64,000 nucleotides of DNA from positions 21,831,001 through 21,895,000 of the forward strand of contig CM065397.1 in assembly GCA_033060915.1 (NCBI GenBank). The letters are read 5' to 3'. Below are positions 1 to 10,739 of the stretch, one piece after another (position 1 is the stretch's first letter; each line of letters begins with the position of its first letter). Below the pieces are notes generated by a model. The model made no database searches, was not told the origin of the DNA, and was given only the letters and a program-made list of their open reading frames with translations. The stretch comes from Euryodendron excelsum (Eukaryota; Streptophyta; Magnoliopsida; Ericales; Pentaphylacaceae). A program made the position numbers and the translations under genes.

Positions 1-151
1 CTCGGGAGCTTTCCAGCCCGGTTGACCGTTTTACCCCTATGGTCTGGTCAACCCCTCCGACACATCCTATCCTCATTTTTCAAGACAAATATCTCTAGGA
101 CACTGTTCTAAGTGTTCCTGCCCTTTTGCAGCCTTCCGGGCCAATCCCGAT
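1..151 (+). mobile_element. LTR copy B, first segment (interrupted by LTR A)
   Basis: Plus-sense LTR sequence that continues directly at 5427 once LTR A is removed. The uninterrupted version is visible in copy C at about 10020-10215, where the same GGGCCAGTCCCGGTCCCTTAAAT context runs unbroken. The start of this LTR lies left of the window. It belongs to U3, in the zone of the roughly 157-bp repeats. Confidence 0.88.
147..151. repeat. Target-site duplication of LTR A, left copy (CCGAT)
   Basis: The five bases CCGAT directly precede the TG end of LTR A and recur directly after its CA end at 5422-5426. Five-base duplications are usual for Ty3/gypsy integrases. Copy C shows the corresponding site with no insertion. 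Confidence 0.93.
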
Positions 152-1129
152 TGTCGCGCCCAGATTTTTCGCACTCGAGGAATACTCACCCAAGCGGGAA
201 AAATGTTGTACTCTCTCGTTAGAACTCACCCTCCTAAAAGAATGAGTGCGACTAGGTTTGAATTGAAAATAGGGCTTGAATAAAGGGCTTTTAGAAAAAG
301 AATTGGAGTCACCACCTAACTTGATTAAGGTGAGTTAGGTCACCTAAAAACTAAGAATAATCCGAAGACTACACTTAGGGTTTTGGAAAACAATTTGAAA
401 ATATCTCCTCAAGAGAGGGTTTTTGAGAAAAACAGGTTGTTTGGCAACCTTTGGAAAACATTTAGCCCTTTTTAGAAAAATAACTCCTTTTGGTCTTTGA
501 AAACAGTGATTCTAGGTTCGGAGGTTGGTTACGTGTAGGGAAGACGCACTAAGCTATCACCCTACCCCGCCCTTTCGATACCTACATGTCAATCTACCCT
601 AGATTCACCTATGAGAGTCTTTAATTAACCCATGTCCAACCCTATTCACTTTGAAAAAACAATGTTTGAAATAAATATGATGCATGATATGCAAGTGTAA
701 AAATAAGAGAGAATAAATTTGAAAAGAGATTAATTTGAAATTAATTTGATTTGATTTGAAAATAGATTTGAAAAGATATAATTGACATTGGAAAGTTTGA
801 AAATTTGGAAATAGAAATTTGAAATTGGAATTTTAGATTTGAAAAGATTTTGAAAACCGCACCCATGAGGGTGGAATTGAAAGTTTGAAAAGTATTGTGA
901 CCGCACCTATGAAGGTTGCCTACGTATCCCTTTGGGGGAATCAGGTCAGTCGTAGTTCGGACCGGAGTCCGATTGAAAATAGAAGGTTGGATTGAAGAAG
1001 GAAATTGAATTTGATATTAGATTTGATTTGAGATTAGAAGAGGAGATCGGAAATTGAAATTGAGAAGAAGATTGGACTTTGATTTGAAAAGATTGACTTT
1101 TGAAAAAACTTGGTTTTGGAAAGATGGAG

Positions 1130-1925
1130 GTTTAGGAAACCTAGACTTAGGAAAAGGTAGGAGACCTAGGAAAGACTTGAGAATTTAAGAAAGATTGGAT
1201 TTAGGAAGGTTTGAATTAGGAAAGGCCTGATTTAGGAAAGCTTCAAATTTGGAAAGTTTTATTTTTGAAAAGTTTTTGAATTAGGAAAGTTTTGAATTTA
1301 GGAAAGTTAGGAGAATTTTTGAAATTAGGAAAGTTTTAAATTAAGAAAGTTTCGAATTTAGAAATGTTTGAAAAAGGAAAGTTTTTGAATTTGGAAAGTT
1401 TTGAAAACAAGGAAGTTTTGAAAATAAGAAAGTTTCATTTTGGTAAAGGCTTGAAAAAAGGAAAGTTTTTAGTTTAGGAAATGTTTGAATTAAGAAAGTT
1501 TCAACTTAAGAAAGTCTTAAATTAAAAAAAATTTTGAGTTTAGAAAAGCCTTAGATTTGGAAAGATTTGAAATTTAGAAAGTTTAGAATTTAGAAAGTTT
1601 TTAGGTTTAGAAAGATTTAACTTAAGAAGGTTTCAAATTTAGAAAGTTTTGATTTTAGAAAGATTTGAAATTCAGAAAATTTAGGATTTAGAAAGTTTTT
1701 AGGTTTAGAAAGATTTAACTTAAGAAGGTTTCAAATTTTAGAAAGTTTTAGAATTTGGAAAGATTTGAAATTTAGAAATTTAAAATTTAGAAAGTTTTAG
1801 AGTTTTAGAAAATCTTGAGATTAGGAAAGGTTTGAGTTTAGGAAGAGTTTGAAAACTTAGGTTTGAAAAGTTAAGATTTGAAAGGAGGGTAGAATTAGGA
1901 AAGGGTTGAATTAGGAGGGGATTGG
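1130..1925. repeat. Degenerate GGAAAGTTT-type repeat block in U5 of LTR A
   Basis: About 800 bp consist of loose 10-18 bp units around TTAGGAAAGTTTTGAATT, almost free of C on the plus strand. In element sense this is a pyrimidine-rich run of the type CTTTCCTAAA. Equivalent blocks occur at about 7430-8350 (B), 12040-12770 (C), 15350-15990 (D), 17690-18330 (E), 22750-23160 (F), 36530-37110 (element 1, 5' LTR), 42650-43370 and 54720-55430 (element 3). Confidence 0.8.
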
Positions 1926-2562
1926 ATTTAGTTTCTAAAAGAAAAGATTTGATTTTGTTTCCAAAAACAGAGGACGGGATCTAGTTTCCTAAACGGGGAG
2001 ATTTGATTCGGTTTCCTAAAGGGAAGATAGGATTTGACAAGGATTTGGAAAGGGGGATTCTAGAAATCCTAGGTTTGGAAAATTATAGTTTTGACGTAAA
2101 AAAGAGGTTTTGGAAACATGTATAGTTTGGATGTGAAAACTAGAGGTTTTGTAAACCTAGGTTTGGGGCAAAGTTTGAAAACCATGTTTTTGGGAATAAA
2201 ATTTAGGGTTTCCTAATTGTGGGTTCTAGGGCTTGACTTGGGCTCTAAGGAAAAGGAATTTTTAGAAAGTGCGTTCTTTAGAAACAAAGGTTTTCTAGAA
2301 GGGAATCCTAGGAAGGAGTTTTTTGAAAGATTTTGAAGAGGGAATTTTTGAAAAGATTTTTGGAAAGAAGGAATTTTCGGAAAGCATGTTTTTGGAAACG
2401 TAGATTTTTGGAAGGAAGATCCTAGGGGGAAACTTCTAGAAGGGAGATTTTGGAAAAGAGAGTTTTTGGAAAGATTTTTTTAGGAGAGAATTTTTAGAAA
2501 GTGAATCTAGGGAGTGATTTTAGAAAGTGAATTTTGAGGAAAAGATTTTGGAAAGGAGTTGA

Positions 2563-2581
2563 AAAAAAAAAAAAAAAAAAA
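2563..2581. repeat. Poly(A) microsatellite in LTR A
   Basis: A run of about 19 A bases inside the GA-rich part of U5. Sister LTRs have only short A runs here, so it is a local expansion. Confidence 0.85.
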
Positions 2582-3290
2582 GAGTTTTGAAAAATAGATT
2601 TTGGAAAGAGTTTTTAGAAAACCATTTTGGAGAGGAGAGTTTTAGGAAAGTATGTTGAAGAAGAGATTTTTAGGAGGAAATTCTTGGAGAGAGAGAGAGT
2701 TTTTGGAAAGTACAAAAACATCTCACTTTCCTAAAGCGATTCTAGCCATAAGAGGGCTAGAACCACTTTAAGAAAGTGGTTTTGAAAACAAAGTTTGAAA
2801 ATATAGGCCAAAATGTCACTTTTAATATAACACTTTCCTAAAGCAACCCCAGCCATGGAAAGGCTAGAATCACCCTAGAATTGTGGTTTTGAAAATAAGT
2901 TTTTGAAAAAGAGATTTTGATGCAATTTTGAAAACAAGTTTGAAAACGATTTTTTGAAAACAACTTTTTGAAAACGAATTTTTGGAAGATGCAAGACTAT
3001 GATATGTACAATGCAATTTGGGGTCGTGGGCATACAAGGTTAAGGCTTCACCACATAATCAAGGGGGCCGAACCCACGTGGTCTTTGGTTAGACTAAAAG
3101 AAAGCCCCCGACACGGTGACTCTCCCATAGTCCAATCCTACACATGGACCGGGAATCCCCTCGTTTCAAGCATGCAAAGAAAGGGGGGGAAAGAGATGGG
3201 GGATTAAAATAGAGAAAACCCAAGTGGGTTGGAGAGAGAAGAGAGAGGGGGAATGCGAAAATTTAAATAGGGAGCCTACCTTGTTTCTTA

Positions 3291-3296
3291 TTTATT
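3291..3296 (-). terminator. AATAAA poly(A) signal, LTR A
   Basis: TTTATT on the plus strand reads AATAAA in element sense, 300 bp downstream of the TATA box and next to a GCGCGC motif. The same spacing (about 284-312 bp) is kept in the other LTRs where both sites are present, which supports a real polyadenylation signal near the end of R. Confidence 0.65.
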
Positions 3297-3594
3297 TGCG
3301 CGCCGTGCGGTCTTCAATCTTCGGTCTTCGTCTTGATCTTCTTCTTCAGTCTTCAAGGGTTGTCTTCAAGCTTTAGATGGCAGCTCTTCAAGTCTTCCAA
3401 GGATGGTTGAAGGTTAGGGTATGAGTGTATGGAGGAGTGTATGAGTGTATAGGAGGCTAGGGTTTGTGTATAGTGGCTAGGGTTTGGAAAACCTAGGGAG
3501 GCTAGGGTTTTTGGAGGTGCTCGAGCTCTGTGTATCGAATTGTGTGATTTCTAGGGTAAGTTTGCAGACCCCTTTCACGTTGATCGAGGCTCTG

Positions 3595-3602
3595 TATTTA
3601 TA
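3595..3602 (-). promoter_or_regulatory. TATA box (TATAAATA), LTR A
   Basis: TATTTATA on the plus strand reads TATAAATA in element sense. It lies just downstream of the GGCGCC palindromes and is kept in all LTRs that cover this point. Transcription would be expected to start some 30 bp downstream, near 3565. Confidence 0.72.
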
Positions 3603-3619
3603 GAAGTTGGACAAGCCTG

Positions 3620-3725
3620 GTGCCTATTGCAGTGGCGCCAGGGCAAAATTTATACTGGTGCCACTAGGAGTGGCGCCAGGCCATTTTTTGGCTTGGCGCC
3701 ACTGCTAGTGGCGCCAGCCATTTAG
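3620..3725. repeat. GGCGCC palindromes upstream of the TATA box, LTR A
   Basis: Several inverted repeats built on TGGCGCCACT / AGTGGCGCCA, with one tight hairpin at about 3696-3718 (10-bp arms around two or three bases). They sit 20-125 bp upstream of the TATA box in element sense. Comparable clusters lie at about 5555-5665, 10315-10405, 19995-20080, 25850-25950, 38742-38845, 44955-45035 and 57030-57140. Confidence 0.78.
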
Positions 3726-4009
3726 GAAACAATTAAGGTCGGCAAGCAACGTATCTTTGACTAGATTTGGGCGCCTGTACTAGTGACTACCATGTAAACT
3801 TTAGCCTGGCTTCACTTGGAGTGACTCCGGAAAGTCTGGGAATGATTTGAAGGAGCCGGGAGTGACCCGGAAGGCCGGAAAGGAGCTGGAACACTTGAAA
3901 TAGTGTCCTGGAGATATTTGTCTTGAAAAGTGAGGATAAGGTGGGTCGGAAAGGTTGACCGGGCCTTTAGGGGCAAAACGGTCAATCGGGCCGGAAACTG
4001 CCGGGGCGA

Positions 4010-4445
4010 ACCCGGATTGTCCCGGAAGAAAACTTGGGATCTGGAAACATTATTTAGAATGTTCCCAGAGGTTGCCGGTTTGATTCCCAGGGCCGGCGTG
4101 GTCGGAAATGGAGACCGGCCCACCAGGGGCAAAACGGTCATTTTGCACCGGGTGTGCCGGAACTGACTCGGAATGGTCCGGAAAGGTAAAGGAAGGTCGA
4201 GAACACTATAAAAAGTATTCTTGGGACATTACCGGTTTGATACCTAGAGCCGGTGTGGTCGAAGAAGGAGACCAGCCCTCCAGGGGCAAAACGGTCATTT
4301 TGTACCGGGTTGGCCGGAACAGACTCGGAATGGTCCGGAAAGGTAAGGGAAGGTTGAGAATACTATAAAAAGTATTCTCAGGAGGTTACCGGTTTGATAC
4401 CCAGAGCCGGTGTGGTTCCCGGGGCGTTCGGATGCCTAGGGGCAA
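4010..4445. repeat. Tandem repeats of about 157 bp in U3 of LTR A
   Basis: About three diverged units, each with CGGTTTGAT(A/T)CCCAGAGCCGG followed by GGGGCAAAACGGTCATTTTG. The GGGGC anchors lie at 4126, 4283 and 4439, a period of 156-157 bp. The same array is seen at about 9720-10080 (C), 20280-20660 (E), 26190-26660, 39090-39560, 45270-45750 and 57365-57850. Confidence 0.8.
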
Positions 4446-4539
4446 AATGGTCATCTTGACCGAAAAGTCTCGGAAAAGGTCCTAAGGGTAGTTTGGTCCT
4501 TTTCCACCGAAGTGAGCTAACAGACACGGGTGTTGACCT

Positions 4540-5190
4540 AGGTTTTGAGTGTTTTCGCCACTCTAACGGTGTGAGTATTTCCGCTACTCGGACGGGGTCG
4601 AAGATTTGTGAGTATTTCCACTACTCGGACGGGGTTGAGTATTTCCGCTACTCGGACGGGATTGATGATTTGGGAGTATTTCCGCTACTCTAACGGTTGA
4701 GTATTTTCGCTACTCTAACGGCTCTGTGAGTATTTCCGCTACTCTAATGGTTGAGTATTTCCGCTACTCTAACGGTTCTGTGAGTATTTCCGCTACTCTA
4801 ACAGTTCTATGAGTATTTCCGCTACTCTAACGGTTCTGTGAGTATTTCCGCTACTCTAACGGTTTTATGAGTAGTTTTGCTACTCGAACCGTCTCGAGGA
4901 ATAAACTGTCTCGAGAGAGGGATTATAAAGGGGTCTTATCGTCTCCGAAGAGACGTGCCTGGATTGGAACCGTCTCTAGGAATAAACTGTCTCGAGAGAG
5001 GGATTGGAAAGGGGTCTTACCGTCTCCGACGAGACGTGCCTGGGTTTTGAGTGTTTCCGCCACTCTGACGGTTTTGTGAGTGTTTCTGCCACTCTGACGG
5101 TTTTGTGAGTGTTTCCGCCACCCTAACGGTTTTGTGAGTGTTTCCGCCACTCTGACGGTTTTGTGAGTAGTTTTGCTACTCGGACCGTCT
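4540..5190. repeat. 29-bp minisatellite plus two 81-bp units in U3 of LTR A
   Basis: Units of 29 bp around GTGAGTGTTTCCGCCACTC start for example at 5076 and 5105. A related GAGTATTTCCGCTACTC form fills 4540-4870. Between them are two copies of the 81-bp unit found at higher number in element 1 (4888-5045). Each 81-bp unit has a CTCGAG-bearing inverted repeat and a CGTCTCC...GAGACG hairpin. Confidence 0.83.
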
Positions 5191-5421
5191 CGAGGAATAA
5201 ACTGCCTCGAGAGAGGGATTGGAATTGAAATAAGAAAGGACAATGCCCCTAAGGGCATTTTGGTCATTTTGCCTCTATTTGGGCCTGACAGGCCCGCGAA
5301 GCGATGGAAAGACGGAATTTGGACTAGAGGATTGATTTCGATTGGAATATGTCCATAACGACTTGAAAACAAGTCTGGACGGAGTGTAGACTACTGAGCG
5401 GTCAAAAATGGGGTGCTTACA

Positions 5422-5426
5422 CCGAT
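5422..5426. repeat. Target-site duplication of LTR A, right copy (CCGAT)
   Basis: Matches 147-151 exactly. After it the sequence of LTR B continues. Confidence 0.93.
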
Positions 5427-5676
5427 CCCTTAAATCATTCCCGGACTTTCCGGAGTCATTCCTAGTGAAGCTAGGCTAAAAATTACATAGTAGTCACTAG
5501 TACAGGCCCCTAAATCTGTCAAAGATACGTTACTTGCCGACCTTAATAGTTTCCTAATTGGCTGGCACCACTAGTAGTGGTGCCAAGCCAATATTTGGCC
5601 TCGCGCCACTCTTAGTAGCGCTAGAAGCAATTTTGGCCTAGCGCCACTACCACAGGCGCCAGGTCTATCCCATCTC

Positions 5677-5684
5677 TATAAATA
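5677..5684 (+). promoter_or_regulatory. TATA box (TATAAATA), LTR B
   Basis: TATAAATA between the GGCGCC palindromes and a conserved stretch with GAGCTC, at the same place as in all sister LTRs. Confidence 0.7.
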
Positions 5685-5995
5685 CAAAGCCTCCTCCAGC
5701 ATGAGAAGGGTCCACAAACTCAGTCTAAAAATGCTATATTTCAATATACAGAGCTCGTACACTCCCAAAACCCTAGTTTCCTTAGGTTTTCCAAACTCTA
5801 GCCACTATACACTAAACCTTAGCCTCCTACACACTCATACCCCCCCCCCCCCAATACACTTATACACTAGCCTAAAGCCTCCATTGAAGATTTAGACTGC
5901 TGCAACTTGAAGCTCTCAAAAATCGAAGAAGAGTCCCTGAAGATCAAGACGAAGACTGACGTGAAGCAAAGACCGAAGAAAAGTAAGGCGCGCAA

Positions 5996-6001
5996 AATAA
6001 A
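5996..6001 (+). terminator. AATAAA poly(A) signal, LTR B
   Basis: AATAAA follows GGCGCGCAA, 312 bp downstream of the TATA box start. Confidence 0.62.
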
Positions 6002-8745
6002 CAAGACACAAGATAGGCTTTCGTTTTACGTTTCTGCACTTCCCCCCCTCTCGTCTCTCTCCTAACCCACTTGGGTTTTCTCTATTTTAATCCCCCATCT
6101 CTTTCCCCCCTTTCTTTGCATGCTTGAAACAAGGGGATTCCCGGTCCATGTGTAGGATTTGACTATTGGAGGCTCACCGTGTCGGGGGCTTTCTTTTAGT
6201 CTAATCGGAGACCACATGAGTTCGGCCCCTTGATTATGTGGTGAAGCCTTAACCTTATATGTTCACGACCCCAAATTTGCAATGTGCATATCATGATCTT
6301 GTATCTTCCAAAAATCGTTTTCAAACTCGTTTTCAAAGCTTCCATTAAACTTGTTTTCAAAATTGCATCAAAATCTCCTTTTTCAAAACTTGTTTTCAAA
6401 ATCACAATCCTAGGGTGATTCTAGCCTGTCCATGGCTAGGGTTGCTTTAGGAAAGTGTTACATTTAAAGTGACTTTAATGGTCCATATTTTCAAATCTTG
6501 TTGTTTTCAAAACCACTTTCTTAAAGTGGGTTCTAGCTGTCTTATGGTTAGAATCGCTTTAGGAAAGTGAGATATTTTTATACTTTCCAAAGACTCTCTT
6601 TCAAAAGTCTCTCTTTCTAAGACCCTCCTTTTCAACATGCTTTCCTAAAACTCTTCTTTTTAAAGTTGTTTTCAAAAACTCTCTCCCAAAAATCTATTGT
6701 CCAAAACATTCTCTTCAAAACTCCTTTCCTAAAGACACTCTCTAGGTTTCCTTCTTAGAAAACTCTCTCCAATCTCCTTTTTCAAATTCCTTTCCAAAAT
6801 TATTTTCCAAAAACTCCCTCCAAACTCCTTTCCAACAATCTCTTGCCAAAAACGTCTTTCCTACAAGCTCCCTTCCAAAAACGTTTTCTTCAAAATCCAC
6901 TTTCCCAAAAACTTTCTTCCTAAAACTCTTTTCAAAATCTCTTTCTAAAAACTCCTCGTTAGGATTTTTTTTTTCAAAAACTCTCTCTCCAAATTCACTT
7001 TCTAAAAACTCCTCTCTAGGATTGCCTTCCAAAAGTCTTCGTTTCCAAAAATGCACTTTCCAAAAATCCCTTTTCTTAGAATCCAAGTTAAACCTTAGAG
7101 CCACGATTAGGAAACCCTAATTTTCTTTTCCAAAAACATGATTTTCAATCCCTTATTTTTTGCCTCAAAATCTAGGTTTCCAAAACCTCTTATTTCCCCA
7201 TATCAAAACTATATATTTCCAAAACCTATTTTTTACGTCAAAACTATAGTCTTCCAAATCTAGGGTTTCTTAAAACTTCCCTTTCCAAATCCTTATCAAA
7301 TCCAATTTTCCCGTTTAGGAAACTAGATCTAATCCTCTGTTTTTGGAAACAAAATCAAACCTTCTCTTTTAGAAACAAAATCCAATCATTGCTTTAGGAA
7401 ATAGGAATCTCAATCATTCCAAATCCAAATCTTTCCTAATCCAACTACTTCTTAATCTTCTACTTTCCTAAATCTTAAGTTTCTAAAACTTGAACATAAA
7501 AGTCTTTCCTAAATTTTAAAACTCAAAATTTAAATATTTCCTAATTCAACTCTCTCCTAATTTCCTACAATCCTAAACCATAAGTTTCCTAAAACTTTCA
7601 AATATTTCCTTAAACATTAAGCTTCTAAATTTTTCCTAATTCAACCATTTTCTTAATTCTACCTCCTTTCAAATCTTAACTTTCCAAATCTAAGTTTTCA
7701 AATCTCTCCTAAACTCAAACCTGTCCTAATTCTAAGATTTTCTAAAATTCAAATTCTAAAACTTTCTAAATCTTAATTTTTCAAAATTTCAAATCTTTCT
7801 AAAGCTTTCTAAATTCAAAACTTTCTTAAGTTAAGACTTTCTAAATCCCAAACCTTCTAATTTTTAAACCTTTCTTATTTTAAAATTTCCTAACTCAAAT
7901 CTTTCTTAAATCTTAAACTTTCTTAATTATTTTCAAAACTTTCTTATTTTCAAAACCTTCCCTATTTCAAAACATTCTGAATTCAAACTTTCCTATTTCG
8001 AAAACTTTCTAAATTCGAAACTTTTTTAACTTAAAACTTTCCTAAATCGAAATTTTCCCTAAAGGGAAACCTTTCCTTTTTAAAAACTTTCCTAATTTGA
8101 AACCTTTCCTAAATCAAAACTTTCCTAAAATGACACTTTCCTAATTCAAACTTTTCCTAAATCCAATCTTTCCTTAATCTTCCAAGTCCAACATTTTAGT
8201 CAAATCTTTCTAAATCTCAAGTCTTTCCTAAGTCTAATCTTTCCTAAGTCTAGGTTTCCTAAACCTCCATCTTTCCAAAACAAGTCCAAATTCTTCTTCC
8301 AAGTTCTATCTTTCCAAGTCAAGTCCAATCTTTCTTTTCTAAGTTCCTAAGTCTAGGTCTTTCAAAACCAATCTTTTCAAATCTTCCAATTCCGATTCAA
8401 ATTCCAACTCCAATTCTCCTCCAAATCCAATTTTCTACCTTTTATCGGACTCTTGTCCGAACTACGACTGACTTGATTCCTCCAAAAGGATATGTAGGCA
8501 ACCTTCATAGGTGTGGTCACCACATTTTTAAAGTTTCTAATTCCACAACATTTTTCGAATTTCTATTTTTACAACTTCTTTTCAATCTCCAATCTTACAA
8601 TTCCATGATCTATTTCTATTTTCAATCTTCAATTTCAATTTCCAAAACCTTTTTTTTTCCAAATTCAAACTTTTATCTCTCTCTTTTCAAATTAAATCAA
8701 ATTCTTTCCAAATCTATTTCCAAATCAAGTTTCTTTTCTTGCACT

Positions 8746-9227
8746 TGCATATCATGCATCATGTTAGTTTCTTTTTAAACATTGTTTTTCAAAGTGGATA
8801 GGAATGGACAGTTGTCAGTTGAAGATTCTCATAGGTGAATCTAAGGTAAATTGACATGTAGGTACCGCAAGGGCGGGGTAGGGTGATGGCTTAGTGCATC
8901 TTCCCTACACGTAACCAACCTCTGAACCTAGGATCACTGATTTCAAAGACCAAAAACGGAGTTATTTTTCAAAAAGGGCTTAAATGTGCATATCATGCAT
9001 CATGTTAGTTTCTTTTCAAACATTGTTTTTCAAAGTGGATAGGAATGGACAGTTGTCAGTTGAAGATTCTCATAGGTGAATCTAAGGTAGATTGACATGT
9101 AGGTACCGCAAGGGCGGGGTAGGGTGATGGCTTAGTGCGTCTTCCCTATACGTAACCAACCTCCGAACCTAGGATCACTGATTTCAAAGACCAAAAACGG
9201 AGTTATTTTTCAAAAAGGGCTTAAATG
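8746..9227. repeat. 241-bp direct tandem duplication in U5 of LTR B
   Basis: Copy 1 is 8746-8986 and copy 2 is 8987-9227. Both begin TGCATATCATGCATCATG and end CAAAAAGGGCTTAAATG. Only a handful of substitutions separate them. Other LTRs have a single copy of this segment, so it duplicated after B inserted. Confidence 0.93.
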
Positions 9228-10417
9228 TTTTCCAAAGGTTGCCAAACAACGTGTTTTCTTAAAATCCCTCTCTTGAGGATATAGTTTCAAAATCATTTTC
9301 CAAAACCCTAAGTGTAGTTTTCGGATTATGCTTAGTTTTTAGGTGACCTAACTCAGCTTAATCAAGTTAGGTGGTGACTCCAAATGTTTTCCAAAAGCCC
9401 TTTATTAAAATCTATTTACAATTCAAACCTAGTTGCACTCATTCTTTTAGGAGGGTGAGTTCTAATGAGAGAGTATAGTGTTTTTTCCACTTGTGTTTGT
9501 ATTTATCGAGTGCAAAAAATCTAAGCGTGACACCAGGTCAACACCAGTGCCTGCTAGCCCACTTCAGTGAAAAATGACTAAACTGTCCCTAGGGCCATTT
9601 TTCGGCACGTTTCTCGAGAACACATTTGAATCCTCAGAATGGTAAGTCCAACCTTCCAAGATTGTCTTAAAGGCAATTCGGCATGATTAGGTGCCTTCTA
9701 ATCAGTTTCGGGCCAATTCCGAGACTTTCAGATCAAGATGACCATTTTGTCCCTAAGCATTCGAATGCCCCGGGAACCACACCGGCCCTGGGTATCAAAT
9801 TGGTATCATCCTGAGAACACTTCTTATAGTGTTCTCAACCCTTCTTTATCTTTCCGGATCATTTCGAGTCAGTTCTGGCATACTCGGTGCAAAATGACCG
9901 TTTTGCCCCTAGAGGGCCAGTCACCTTTTCCGACCACACCGGCTCTGGGTATCAAACCGGCAACCTTTGGGAATATTCTAAATAATGTTTCCAAATCTTG
10001 AATCTTCTTCGAGCACGTTCCGAGTCCATCTCGGCAGCTTTCTGGCTCGATTGACCGTTTTGCCCCTAATAGCCCGGTTAACCCCTCCGACACATTCTAT
10101 CCTCATTTTTCAAGTCAAATATCTTCGGGACCCTGTTCTGAGGGTTCCTGCTCCTTTCCGGTCATCCGGGCCAGTCCCGGTCCCTTAAATCCTTCCCGGG
10201 CTTTTTAGAGTTACTTCTAGTGAAGCCAGGCTAAAAATTGTATGGTAATCACTAGTACAGGCACCCAAATCTGTCAAAGATACGTTGCTTGCCAACTTAA
10301 CAAACTTTCCTAACTGGCTGGCGCCAAGCCAAAGAATGGCCTGGCGCCACTCCTAGTGGCGCCAAGAGGAATTTTGCCTTGGCACCACTACAACAGGCGC
10401 CATGTCTATCCCATCTC

Positions 10418-10425
10418 TATAAATA
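10418..10425 (+). promoter_or_regulatory. TATA box (TATAAATA), LTR C
   Basis: Same context as in LTR B, directly after the GGCGCC palindromes. Confidence 0.7.
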
Positions 10426-10733
10426 CAAAGCCTCTTCCAGCGTGAAAGGGGTCCACAAACTCAAACTAAAAACTCTAATTCTCGATATACAGAGCTCGTA
10501 CACTCCCACAACCCTAACTTCTTTAGGTTTTCCAAACCCTGGCTAAACCCTAGCCTCCTATACACTCTTATACACTCCTTTATACTCTCATACACTTATA
10601 CACTAGCCTCCAACCCTCCTTTGAAGACTTGAAGGGCTGCAATCTAAAGGTTTGAAGATTGAAGATGAACTTTTGAAAATTGAAGTGAAGACTGAAACAA
10701 GACAAGCAAAGCAAAGCGCGCAAAGCTAAGCAA

Positions 10734-10739
10734 AATAAA
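10734..10739 (+). terminator. AATAAA poly(A) signal, LTR C
   Basis: AATAAA in a run of AAGC/AAAGC repeats, 316 bp downstream of the start of the TATA box. Confidence 0.6.

Larger units (their letters stand above)
152..5421 (-). mobile_element. Solo LTR A (5270 bp) inserted in LTR B
   Basis: The copy runs from TGTCGCGCCC to GGTGCTTACA on the plus strand, so its sense is minus (TGTAAGCACC to GGGCGCGACA). It is flanked by the duplication CCGAT, and no PBS or PPT borders it, so it is a solo LTR left by LTR-LTR recombination. Moving in its own sense from 5421 down it holds short tandem repeats, 157-bp repeats, GGCGCC palindromes, a TATA box, an AATAAA, a purine/pyrimidine-biased block of degenerate repeats, and the conserved U5 end with the GAGTC(G/A)CCACCTAAC motif. 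Short reading frames inside it are not genes. Confidence 0.95.
5427..9532 (+). mobile_element. LTR copy B, second segment, to its 3' end
   Basis: Continuation of LTR B after insertion A. It contains GGCGCC palindromes, TATA box, AATAAA, the pyrimidine-rich degenerate repeats, a 241-bp tandem duplication and the U5 end. It stops at AAGCGTGACA, a mutated form of GGGCGCGACA. The next base starts interior LTR sequence of copy C, so B is either a solo LTR inserted in C or one LTR of a longer element lying to the left. The predicted target duplication is CCAGG (9533-9537), whose partner would lie left of the window. Confidence 0.88.

Noticed and set aside
4060..4110. tRNA-like B-box word (GGTTTGATTCCC) repeated in U3
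   Set aside because: No A box, acceptor stem or anticodon arm around it. It recurs only as part of the 157-bp repeat.
6742..7104. Charged 120-codon open frame on the minus strand, with similar frames at 37415-37606 and 24825-25019
   Set aside because: They come from the repetitive TTTTGGAAAG-type purine-rich part of U5, giving Phe/Glu/Lys/Arg-rich low-complexity peptides, and are broken in sister LTRs.
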